The notes under the pieces were generated by a model. That model was not told the DNA's origin. It saw only the letters and a program-made list of their open reading frames with translations, and did not search any database. 64,000 nucleotides of DNA from Deroplatys truncata (Eukaryota; Arthropoda; Insecta; Mantodea; Mantidae), in the NCBI GenBank assembly GCA_030765065.1, contig CM060988.1:177237065-177301064 (forward strand), written 5' to 3'. Below are positions 33,823 through 44,082 of the stretch, piece by piece. Made by a program: the position numbers and the translations under genes. The stretch's first letter is position 1. Each line of letters begins with the position of its first letter.

Positions 33823-34290
33823 GAATATGTTAATAAATGTAGAATTTATAAATTTTACCGCTACTCGCAAAATAAAACTCTAATTTTAATACTTGTATAA
33901 TAAATAAATATTACTGTTCTATGTTGTTAAATACGATGTGGGGAAAAGTGAAGTGTTTGTTTCCATTTCTATACTGTTTTCAGTGTGCAAGCAAGTATAT
34001 AGAACATATATTCCCTTAAATGATTAAGTTTTAACTCGATAGGCGGAGTTACTGAAGAATATTTACGTTTCAGATATTTATCGCTGGTTTATGCTGAGCA
34101 ATTGATATTTTCGCTAAGCCGTGTTGAGGTCAGCCAGTACAAGCTGATATTAATCTCGCGGCTGACAGTATGGGTTTCGTGTCACGTATGTCATCTTGGT
34201 TAGCCAATTTTCTCGCATGCCGGCACGCGCGTTAACCGCTCCTAACCGCCCTAGTGTAGCGGCAGTCCATTAACACTCACCTAAACACCT
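33823..34290. other. Unassigned intron sequence
   Basis: AT-rich with no recognised terminus or motif. Confidence 0.4.
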
Positions 34291-34361
34291 CACCTTTTAC
34301 TTTCTCTACCATGTATTTAACAGGTAGAGGAAGTATTGCATTCCACCCCAATATCGAGATT
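34291..34361 (-). mobile_element. Family H right end, split by an LTR (part 1)
   Basis: TTTTACTTTCTCTACCATGT to CCAATATCGAGATT, then the LTR. The rest resumes at 35293. Confidence 0.8.
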
Positions 34362-35292
34362 TGAGCAGTGTTTTTAACACTTAAATGATATCAGTCTAAT
34401 TATATAATATAAAATTTAATAACAGCCCGCCTTAAAGCATTATGTGTATGTAATAATATATAAAGTGTATATTACTCATTGTATTATGTTTATATTATTA
34501 TGTACATGTATAATAAAGTTATGTGAATGTGTTATGTAGAATTAACAATGTAGGAGCTGTGAGAATAGAAGCAAGCTGATCTCCGTAACAAACAGAATTA
34601 CAAAGTAAAAGCCGAAAGTTGCTAACCATGAGGCAACCTTGAGGCAACAATGAATTAGAAAGTTTAATAAAGGCTACTAATAATTCTTGGAACAATAATA
34701 ATGCAATATTTAAAACAATAGCCAATCAAAAACTAGAAAAAGCTTAAGTTAAATAAAAGTATTCTAGTTCAGTGTGAGACATGAAAATTCGTTGCGGCGA
34801 GATTAATATAAAGTTTACGTGTTTAAATGTGCAAATAACAATAATCTCACAGCTCTATAGTAGGATATATCAGTGAAGTGTTATTTAATCGTTTTAAGGA
34901 TTAATAAAGGGAGTGAAATACAATTATAATTTGTGTAAGCCTTCATTTTTTAGCCGTACCAGCCCTGCTAAGAAATACGTGTTCTGAAAATTACTACTGA
35001 CGCAGCCGAGGTATACATACATATATACATAAATAAATAAAGAAAAATTAAAATAAAAAGTTAATTTTTAAACGTGGGGCGAAGGCCACCGGAAAAGTAA
35101 ACGTGGGATGAAGTTCACCGGACACTTTGTAACGTACGTGGGGGAACACTCATAGAAACATATCTCCCGCAAATTGGCATCCATTACGTGCGTGGTCTAA
35201 AACAGCTTCAAATTGGTGCCTATATGTGGTGCAACCACAACAATTAAACCCCTGCAAGTTTGGCTCCCATATATGGGACTACAACTACTTTA
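34362..35292 (+). mobile_element. Solo LTR (family A), 931 bp
   Basis: It starts TGAGCAGTGTTTTTAACACT. It is bounded by GATT on both sides (34358-34361 and 35293-35296), a 4-bp target duplication within an H copy. The body contains ATTGTTTTAAATATTGCATT-like and TTAATAAAGGGAGTG stretches. The 3' part holds several degenerate TTGGCTCCCATA-like motifs at about 35175, 35215 and 35260, resembling primer-binding sites. The end reads CTACTTTA instead of CA and is probably mutated. Confidence 0.75.
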
Positions 35293-35377
35293 GATTTTAT
35301 CGGAAATACACATTTTCAGGTCCCCAAATAAGAAAAGAATCTTAAGAAAGACACTTAATAATGTTGTTACAATTTTA

Positions 35378-35389
<12 letters not shown>
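35293..35389 (-). mobile_element. Family H right end, split by an LTR (part 2)
   Basis: GATTTTATCGGAAATACACA resumes the H sequence GATTTCACCGGAAATACATG after the LTR. It ends in a TTA microsatellite. Confidence 0.75.

Positions 35390-35418
<29 letters not shown>
35390..35418. repeat. TTA microsatellite
   Basis: About ten TTA units between two family H pieces. Confidence 0.95.
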
Positions 35419-35455
35419 GCCACGTGTAGAAGCCAAGAGTATACAGATGGGCAAA

Positions 35456-35586
35456 TTTTTACTTTCTCTACTACGTATAGTAAGGTAGGAAGTATTGTTT
35501 TCCACCCAAAAATTCGATACCGAGATTTCACTGGAAATACAAGTTTTGAGGTCCCTGAATCCCAAAAAAGCATTTTTAGAGAAAAG

Positions 35587-35623
<37 letters not shown>

Positions 35624-36341
35624 TATGAACAGCATACGTTAAAACCGAAAAGTCGGATAAATACATAACTTTGTATTTAAGTTCAGTATCTTCGAAAAAT
35701 AAGACACGAAGATTTTCAAGAAAAAAACCCCATTCCAAACTACCCTTTACATGGAACATTTTTTTTTTTAATTTTTCGGTTTTCTTAAAAATAGTTCTTA
35801 AGATTTTAATTAAAATACCATATATTAAAGATATTTACACGACAAATAAAATATGTATGTTGAATTTTCTGGAGATGACCTGTAAAATCTTCATTCGGAA
35901 AGAATTTTGTAGAATCTTGTATAACTGGTAAACGTTAAGCGATAGACGAAAACGTACTACACAAAATATGCAGATCTCTTTAAAACACGCAATTTAATTC
36001 AAATAACGTTTTGTGGCATAAGTCATTCCCGAGATATCCGTTAATAATAGTTCCAAGTGTTCAATACTGTGGTACTATTAAAGTCCTGTGGACATTCAGT
36101 TTTTTCTCGCGATGTCCTGGAAGGAGTATGGAATTTTAAGGGCAGCGTGTAGCGTCCAGTTTTGAACCATTTGACTATCACTATTCCTTTTGCATTTGTA
36201 ACAGGTGTAGTATAGCTGTTTCTGCAACGGTTTATCCCGATTAAAATAAAGCAGATAGTAAAATAAACTTTCGTAAAATAAGTTTTTATATCCATTAATA
36301 AATAATACAGGGTGGAGAAAGTCATGTGAATCTAACAGACT
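35456..36341 (-). mobile_element. Family H repeat, subfamily II, full length
   Basis: It opens TTTTTACTTTCTCTACTACG and closes GTGAATCTAACAGACTA. The GT tract is at 35588-35621 and the CTCGCGATGTCCTGG segment is near 36108. Confidence 0.85.
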
Positions 36342-36679
36342 AAGGTTATAAAACTTAGCATTGTGCCTGAATGCTGCAATAGTTTCATCAGTGTTACAGG
36401 AACTTGTATGAACTTTTATATGTTGCTATATATGTGTACAGAGCATAAAATTATTACTTACCACAAATATATAGTTATAAGAATGTTTTGTGAAGTTTTT
36501 TAATCCTTTCCTTTTTTGTACCTAGGACTTTTCTTGTTTAAATGGGTTGTTTTCTCTTAAACCGCACTGATTGACAGATCTTTACTGATGGCCATCATTA
36601 GCTGAGTCCGTAATGGAACCTGACCATCGGCGCAATACGATTACACCGCCCTAACCATGTCCGATCCTAAGTTCTTACA
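36342..36679. other. Unassigned intron sequence
   Basis: No repeat end or coding motif is seen. Confidence 0.4.
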
Positions 36680-36960
36680 TCACCCTCAAATTAGGACCGT
36701 GGCATTATCATTCTTCCAAGTATTAGGCCCTACGACTTGTTATGGTCTCATTGCCATCTTCTTCTGGATCGTCCCAAGTTCCTTCTTCCCGAGGGTTGAT
36801 TTTCAAGGTCATTTTCGAGATACGAGTGTCCTCCATTCGTTGCAGATTTTCTCTCCAACTTTTCTGTACTGTAAAATTTTATCATTTATTGCATAAATAT
36901 AGAATTCTTCTCTAACATCTCTTAGTGATTTCATTTTTGCCTCTTGGATGCGATTTTCAA
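36680..36960 (-). pseudogene. LINE ORF2 C-terminal remnant
   Basis: On the minus strand one frame reads ENLQRMEDTRISKMTLKINP (about 36857-36798), and the next frame reads GRRNLGRSRRRWQ. Together these match the C-terminal pattern RM..RIPK.AL..KP.GRR..GRPR.RW of LINE reverse transcriptase proteins, also seen at the tail of the element at 1-1160. Upstream FYIYAINDKILQYRK fits the same region. A frameshift lies between the two pieces. Confidence 0.75.
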
Positions 36961-37513
36961 TTTTAACTTTCTCTACTACGTATAGTAACTAGGGAAAGTA
37001 TTGTGTTCCACCCAAAAATTCGATACCGAGAAATGTACGTGTGTGTGTCTGTGAACAGCATAACTCAGAAACGAACAGTCAGATAAACACCAAACGTGGT
37101 ATTTAGTATCAATATCTTCCAGAGATGCGACACGAAGGTTTTCAAGAAAATACCCCACCGCAGATTACCCTTTACATGGAACATTTTTCGAAAACGTTAA
37201 TTTTCTCAGAAATGGCTCCAACGATTTTGATTAAAATATCATATGTTTAAGATATTTTCATGACAAATGAAATGTATATCTCGAATTTTCTGGGAATGTC
37301 TCCAAAAGTATTCTTCATTGTGAACGACTTTTGCATAACTGGTAAACCATAAGAGATAGACAAAATTTTACTATACAAAAAATGTAGATCGCGTTAAAAT
37401 ACACAATTTATGTCATATACATTTTTTTTTGTTGAGTGAACCATTTTCGAGATATTGCTTGTTATTCCGTTAAATTTTTCAATACTTTTTCTCAAATGGG
37501 ACTTCGTTATTCA
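36961..37513 (-). mobile_element. Family H right half, internally deleted and truncated
   Basis: The right end TTTTAACTTTCTCTACTACG is present. The CCGGAAATACATG to CATTTTTGG section is deleted at about 37030, and the copy stops at TTCGTTATTC. Confidence 0.8.
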
Positions 37514-38437
37514 TTTTTACTTTCTCTACTACATATAGTAAGTAGGGGAAGTTTGTATTCCACCCAAAAATTCGATACCGAGATTTCACCGGAAATACAT
37601 GTTTTGTGACCCCCTGAATCCAAAAAAAGCATTTTTGGAAACATGTCCTTGCGTGTGGCTGTGTGTCAGTCTGTCTGTGTCTGTGTGTGTGTCTGTCTGT
37701 GAACAGCATAACTCAGAAACGAACAGTCGGATAAACACCAAACTTGGTATTTAGGTTCAGTATCTTCCAGAGATGCAACACGAAGGTTTTCAAGAAAATC
37801 CCGCCACCCCAGACTACCCTTTACATGGAACATTTTTCGAAAATTTTAATTTTCTCAAAATGACTCTAACGATTTTGATTAAAATATCATATGTTTAAGA
37901 TATTTTCATGACAAATAAAATGTGTATCTTGAATTTTCTGGGAATGTCTCCAAAAATATTCTTCATTGGGAACGACTTTTGCATTACTGGTAAACCATAA
38001 GAGATAGACAAAATTTTACTACACAAACAATGTGGATTGCGTTAAAATACACAATTTATGTCATATAAATTTTTTTTGTTGAGTGAACCGATGTGAAATT
38101 GCATGTTATTCTCTTAAATTTTTCAATACTTATTTTCTCAAATGGGAATTCGTTATTCATTTTTTGTCTTGGATATGCAAAGAGTATTGATCTGTGGGAA
38201 AGGGAATGGTGCTGCACCTAGCAACCAGCTATTAAGTGATATGTATGTGCTTAAAGGCTACTGTATTTCTATATTGCCCTTGTAAATATATATTCCCCTT
38301 ACATCTACAAGAAAATTAGCAATAAGATAGAGTCTAAAAATGTTTATCTCGATTAACATGAAGTAGGTGGAGAATAAGCGTTTGTAAAAATAGTTTGTAC
38401 AAGAGTAGAGAAAGTCATGTGAGAGTAACACATCAGA
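37514..38437 (-). mobile_element. Family H repeat, subfamily I, full length
   Basis: It opens TTTTTACTTTCTCTACTACA and closes GAGAGTAACACATCAGA. Mixed GT/CT microsatellite at about 37649-37700. Confidence 0.85.
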
Positions 38438-39232
38438 ATTTTTTTATAAACCTATGATTCACTCTCATATAAAAGAGTAGGCACAGCCATCACTTTATAA
38501 AATTTCAATTGTGTGTCCTTTCGCATACTTTTCAGACTTCTGATTATTACACGAATCATTTAATAAATTATTAGTAATATCATCATTAAGTGTATCGAAA
38601 TAATATCCTCGCGGTGACAATGATTTTAGACTACCGATTCCATGTCAACGTTGTGCCAAATTGACCCTCCCCGGAGAAACCTACTCTAGGCGATGACGGG
38701 TTCCACTAAAGGAAGAGTGGCATTTACGGGAACAGAAGGGAAACGACTATGGTAGTGGTTTCTCAAGGAGACGACAACAACAAGAAGAAAGCGCGCAGTT
38801 AATTTTAGTTTTGTAGTACGTCAGGCGATGGTGATCGTCGACTGCGCAGGCGAGGTTTTAGTTGCAGCTCTAATCAACGTGCAGTCCACAAGGCTGATCA
38901 GTCTTTCTTCGACGGCGAGAGAGGTCACGAGGGAAACAGCAGGACAGCGTTTAGACAGAAGGCATTCCGGACGGTATTTCTAAATTCTTTTTTTGGCTTA
39001 ATCGTCCGAACTATAGATTTATTGGGATTTAGATTTCAAAGATGTCGGTAAATGTGAGAGCAGGAAGCAAGTGCGTAATTATTGTAATTTAATGTATTGA
39101 AGCCGTTACAGATGTAAAGAATTGTAAAAGAATAAGGATTTCTAAAAGGGTAATTATGTATGTTATTGAATGCAAGTTTATTAAATGAATGAAATTAGGC
39201 TTGTTATTTAAGTATGTAATGTATTACTTTCT
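38438..39232. other. Unassigned intron sequence, partly GC-richer
   Basis: Bases 38640-38990 are less AT-rich than the surroundings, with GGAAACGACTATGG and GTCGACTGCGCAGGCGAGG. It could be a leader of an unidentified retroelement; no motif proves it. Confidence 0.35.
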
Positions 39233-40074
39233 CTACTACGTATAGTAAGTAGGGGAAGTATTGTATTCCACCCAAAAATTCGATTCCGAGATTTCACCGG
39301 AAATACATGTTTTGAGACTCACTGAATCCAAAAAAAGCATTTTTGGAAACATGTCCGTGTGTGTGTCTGTCTGTGTGTCTGTGAACAGCATAACTCAAAA
39401 ACGAAGAGTCGGATTAACACCAAACTTGGTATTTAGGTTCAGTATCTTCCAGAGATGCGACACGAAGGTTTTCAAGAACATCACCCCACCCCAGACTACC
39501 CTTTACATGGAACATTTTTCGAAAATTTTAATTTTCTCAAAAACGGCTCTAACGATTTTGATTAAAATATCATATGTTTAAGATATTGTCATGATAATTA
39601 AAATGTATATCTCGAATTTTCTGGGAATGTCTCCAAAAGTATTCTTTATTATGAACGACTTTTTCATAACTGGTAAACCATAAGAGATAGACAAAATTTT
39701 ACTACACAAAAAATGTAGATCGCGTTAAAATACACAATTTATGTCATATACATTTCTTTTGTTGAGTGAACCGTTTGCGAGACATTGCTTGTTATTTCCT
39801 TAAATTTTCCAATACTTATAGTTTTTCTCCAATTCGTTATTCATTCTTTTATGTCCTGGACATGCAAAGAGAATGGAATGCGCCACATAGCAACCAGCGT
39901 TAAAATATTTGACTATCGCTTAAAACCTACCATATTCCCCTTGCATCTACAAGAAAATTACAAATAAGATTGACATCTCGATATCTCGATTAATATGAAG
40001 CATATGGAGAATAGGCGTTTGTAAAAATAGATTGTACAAGAGTAGAGAAAGTCATGTGAGTGTAACACATCAGA
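39233..40074 (-). mobile_element. Family H repeat, subfamily I, full length
   Basis: It opens ATTACTTTCTCTACTACGTA and closes GTGTAACACATCAGA. It closely resembles the copy at 23718-24595. Confidence 0.85.
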
Positions 40075-40079
40075 TTTTT

Positions 40080-40295
40080 TTATGTCCTGGACTTGCAAAG
40101 AGAATGGAATGCGCCACATAGCAACCAGCGATAAAATATTTGACTATCGCTTAAAATCTACCATATTCCCCTTGCATCTACAAGAAAATTACAAATAAGA
40201 TTGACATCTCGATATCTCGATTAATATGAAGCATATGGAGAATAGGCGTTTGTAAAAATAGATTTTACAAGAGTAGAGAAAGTCATGTGAGTGTA
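40080..40295 (-). mobile_element. Family H tandem left-end module
   Basis: From TATGTCCTGGACTTGCAAAG to GTGTAACACATCAGA. It is nearly identical to the final section of the adjoining full copy. Confidence 0.9.
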
Positions 40296-41113
40296 ACACA
40301 TCAGATTTTTTTTAAGTACAAATCTGTCATTATTCCTACATTCAATCCACTTCCTATTGGGTTAGAAAAACACGTTTCAACGTCAGAAGGAACATTTCTC
40401 ATAAAAATTGCGGCTATTGTGCATATCAGCGCTGCAGATAACTCATTTCTCATCCACTCCTCCGTCTGCGAGGTCATGTTACATCGGGTTAGCTATCTTT
40501 ACTTGTTTACACTAATCACAGTAGAATTCATTAAGAGAAATTAGACTCTTCTTGGTTTCACATCGGGTATATATATCTATAACATCGCCCAATAGTTCAA
40601 GTTCATGTTTCTTGGGGGGTATTTCAAGTTAGCTACAGAGAGAGGTGATAAGGGCTGGTGGAAACCTTAATGGTGTCACCTCATGCCACTGTGCTATTTA
40701 CCAACAAACTAAGGGTCAGGCTTTTTATTTCTGGGGGAAAATTATCATTATTATCCTATACTATCAACTGTGTTAAAAGGGTACTTTATAACGTTCCTGG
40801 AATGATAGAGAAGCGGAAAACAAACAAGTGTTTTACTGTAGATGACAAAAACATCTCACACTTGCCATTTGGTAGCTTTGTGTTCCTAACGCATGTTACT
40901 TGAATACATACGGAATCGAGCACATGTTTAGACTATTCATATTGCTTGATCCCTGCGTGTTACCGATTGTCTAATATGCATAAAATGTAAAATTACAGGT
41001 ATTCGGCAATTTCCTTGAGTTCTGTTGGATGTTTATTTTTACCTCTTTATTATCTCTGAGACGTTGCAAACTTTTTTTTTGTATATGAAAAAAAACTAAT
41101 CTCATACATTATG
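40296..41113. other. Unassigned 3' part of the intron
   Basis: No repeat family is recognised. The last 100 bases are T-rich before the acceptor, as expected of a polypyrimidine tract. Confidence 0.5.
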
Positions 41114-41131
41114 TTTGTCTGTTCTGAACAG

Positions 41132-42013
41132 ATTGACCTTGTGGACAGAATTCTGCTGACTCAAGATGCCGCACAGGTGCACCGCAGAACCAACATAATC
41201 CTGGTCACAGAGCTACTGGCGGTTCTCTGTGTCTTGAGCGTTATATTTGTCTTATCCTGGGATAGTGCGCAGCCTCATGTCATTGGCATTGGCTACCTGC
41301 TTGCTCAAGCGGTGAACGCTCTGGTGGTCATACAGTTCGTCGACCTGATGCTGCTTCTGAAGCACAGGTTTGGTCGCTTGAACGCGCAGCTGTCCACCAA
41401 TATCGTGCAGCAATTCGAAGAGGACAACCTCAACGCCTATCTCAGCGCCAGCAGCACTAATCTCCAATCGCCCTCTTCAGCAGAACTCAAGCCTTATATC
41501 ACAGTCCAGCCACAGAGCACTCCAAAGTTCGATTATGATACCACACAGATCCACAATCTCCGGTTGACACACAGTATTCTCTACGAGGTATCCAGGATGA
41601 TCAACGCAAACTTCGGGCTGCAGATTCTACTAGACTTGACGTATGACTTCATCTCCTTGGTGCTCTTCATGTACCTGGCCATGAACACCACTGGTGATGT
41701 GGTGTACGTTTCCTTCGTCAAGGCTCTTTCATATGCCTTCCGCATCGTTATGATGTCTGTGTCATGCAATCTGGCATCCCAGGAGATGGCAAACACGACA
41801 GCGGTGATCCAGCGTCTACTCTTGCCCAGACCCTTGCCCGCCGAGGCTCTGAAGGAACTACAGCTGTTCTCGCAACAACTTGGCAGTGCAGATTTCAGCT
41901 TCACTGCTTCCGGATTCTTCACAATCAATCTAGGTCTGCTGTGTTCTGCTGCCCAGGTAGCCACCACGTATGTTGTGATCCTGTTACAAATGCCCTCTGA
42001 ACCACAGACCTAG
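41132..42013 (+). CDS. Insect gustatory receptor, coding exon 2 (C-terminal)
   Basis: Continues the receptor begun at 22744. The acceptor leaves phase 0 and the protein resumes IDLVDRILLTQDAAQVHRR. Five hydrophobic spans follow: ILVTELLAVLCVLSVIFVLS, a second around VIGIGYLLAQAVNALVV, a third around FDYDTTQ-distal LLDLTYDFISLVLFMYLAM, a fourth around FVKALSYAFRIVMMSVSC, and a last at FFTINLGLLCSAAQVATTYV. With the two spans of exon 1 this makes seven. The C-terminal TYVVILLQM at about 41966-41992 matches the family signature TYhhhhhQF, with methionine in place of phenylalanine. The stop is TAG at 42011. The frame is clean over 294 codons. The upstream in-frame methionine at 41111 lies in the intron and is not used if splicing is as proposed. 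Confidence 0.9.
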   Translation: MDLVDRILLTQDAAQVHRRTNIILVTELLAVLCVLSVIFVLSWDSAQPHVIGIGYLLAQAVNALVVIQFVDLMLLLKHRFGRLNAQLSTNIVQQFEEDNLNAYLSASSTNLQSPSSAELKPYITVQPQSTPKFDYDTTQIHNLRLTHSILYEVSRMINANFGLQILLDLTYDFISLVLFMYLAMNTTGDVVYVSFVKALSYAFRIVMMSVSCNLASQEMANTTAVIQRLLLPRPLPAEALKELQLFSQQLGSADFSFTASGFFTINLGLLCSAAQVATTYVVILLQMPSEPQT

Positions 42014-44074
42014 AACGTTTCTCAAGGATGCATGCATCTCGACGTGTTTCTCCCATTGATGTCCATTTCGAGTAATATGGATAAAACCCAACAATTGTAA
42101 CTCAGTTTCTGCTACTGCTCAGTCCTAACACTTCTTGAAGTTGGATGTTTCAAGCTTTCACACAATACTCAAAGATGTTCGCCCAAGATAAAACATACAA
42201 TATAATGTGTCTATAGGAAGCATATGCTATATTTCTTCTCTTTTTCCCCAAACATACTTCCTTTCGTTTTTTTATCCTTTTGACTCTTCCTCTAAGATCG
42301 ATGTGGTAAAAATGTGCTTCACAGTTAGATATGAACTCCATCCGCGCTTTCCCTCAGTCTTCAATCCAATACATATAGATTTGCATTTTACATGGTAATC
42401 GAGGAAGAAACTATATCTACTTTGCGGCACATACTCGGGGCGCGGGAGTCGTAATGGAGCACAGAGAGCGCAGAGAAACAGGAGGAGCTAAGAGGAAAAC
42501 CACAAAGGAGCAGCCTTCAACCGCCGCAGCAACAATCTCGCTAGAAAAGCTTCCATTTCTTCGCAGAAAGAGCTGTAGACAGCACCACAGCTAACACCTC
42601 ACTCAGCATCACGATCACTGGAGCAACAGCAGCCCTCTGTTCCTGCTGAAACCGGGTCAATCATACTTAGTCGCTCTCCACTCACCTCCAAAGCAGAATC
42701 TTAGACATCCCCACGACTTAACCGCAGTTATACGTGGAATAACATGGGACTTGGCGGCACGATTTGTGTTGGTAATAGCTCAGCAAAATTGGCAGTCAGT
42801 ACTAAAGGCCACCTGCATCTCTCCCGTCCGCGGTCCCCGTCATTCGTCCGTCTGGAACTGGTCACATGGAATCTGAAGCTATCTTGGCGTCCAGTCTGTC
42901 CCTATTAGGGGGCTGTTACTTATCAAGGTCAGTCAACAAGACCGATTAACTCCTTGCACTGATGCTGTGGCTATAGTTACAGAGAGACTAAATGGTCCAG
43001 GCCGCCGAGTGCCACTATTGTGGCGTTTCTTCCTCCACCGCAACCTGCACTCGACATTACCTCCGCCACCGCTGTTGTGGCGCAATGCAATTTACAGTTC
43101 AAGATAACTGTCTTCATTATCCCCCATAAGGGGGTTCCGACCCTTTCAGCTGCCGTGGTGCGGGCGCTGGAAACCCTGAGATCTCTGGTACTTCTGACGT
43201 TACTAGAAGTACGCTGGGCCAGAGTCCGTTGGGTTGAACTTGGCGGGACAATGGTTCTCGATACCCATGGGAGATTGGGAACGCGGCTTTCCGTCCAAGC
43301 GGGGTTGTGAGAGCCTCAAGCTCCTCCGGTATCGCCCTGGATAGCTGGTAGACGGTTGCTAGATTCCTGTCGGCCTCACTGAAGCTCTTCGGTAGTCTTC
43401 CTCTTTTTGGGGTTGACGCGCGTAAGTAGCGTATCCATTTCCGCCCTGTAATGCGGGGGGGGGCAGATTAAAATTTTCAGGTGCCGGTCCAAAGGAAAAG
43501 CTCTCGGGGGGCGGGGAGTTCACTCGGATGACGCCCGCAGTGGGGGCGCAGTCCCCTTGTCTTATGTCCCCAACAGACCAACCATGGCAGCCACAGCAAC
43601 AACACTAACCTTCACTGCCACACCCACTACATAGGACCCACCAAACCTCTTCAGTCATCACAGCAACAGCAGTTGCACGGACGTCTTCCAATCCATGCGG
43701 CACCTCTCGGCCGCCTTGAGGCAATTTAGGAACAATTTGAGTGCATCTTAATAACACCCTACTGCATACACAGCAATGCTACCGCCCGATGATACCGAGG
43801 AGACGGGGCGAGCACTTGTAGCATTCGAGGCTTCACTCTTCAAAACTCGGCTCCACTAAGTCACTAGACAATTTTGCTGAAAAGTACATCTTAACCAGAG
43901 GACATGTACTACTTCACGGAACCAGCACACAGGCAGTGCAGTAACAGACGCTAAATGCACTAATTGATGATTAAAACTAGCTCTCTTGACCCTCTCTTTT
44001 CCTCTCTCTGCTCAAACTGTATTTTACCATAAACCACCTACTACTTACCGCTATAGTCAGGGCGTTGTGACATG
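42014..44074. other. 3' flank of the receptor, with a GC-rich unassigned block
   Basis: From about 42420 to 43900 the sequence is much richer in G and C than the window average, with a run of nine G at about 43456-43464 and CGGGGGGCGGGG at about 43505. A 96-codon frame (43020-43310) and other short frames carry no motif I trust. The composition suggests an unrecognised retroelement 5' region or a foreign segment. No polyadenylation signal for the receptor can be fixed. Confidence 0.4.
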
Positions 44075-44082
44075 CCTATAAC

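Larger units (their letters stand above)
23194..41131 (+). other. 17.9-kb phase-0 intron of the gustatory receptor
   Basis: The donor GTTTGT at 23194 and the acceptor TTTGTCTGTTCTGAACAG ending at 41131 join the two receptor exons in frame. The intron is almost wholly repeat-derived; its contents are listed separately. Joining the halves restores one protein with seven membrane spans, which supports a real intron over two unrelated fragments. The mRNA is not observed, so an additional small exon cannot be ruled out. Confidence 0.75.

Noticed and set aside
41111..41131. Methionine at 41111 as the start of an independent receptor gene
   Set aside because: The protein would lack the first two membrane spans, and the bases match a splice acceptor that joins in frame to exon 1.
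43020..43310. LINE endonuclease fragment (EVRW-like words)
   Set aside because: Only short words resemble the family; no catalytic motif can be placed in order.
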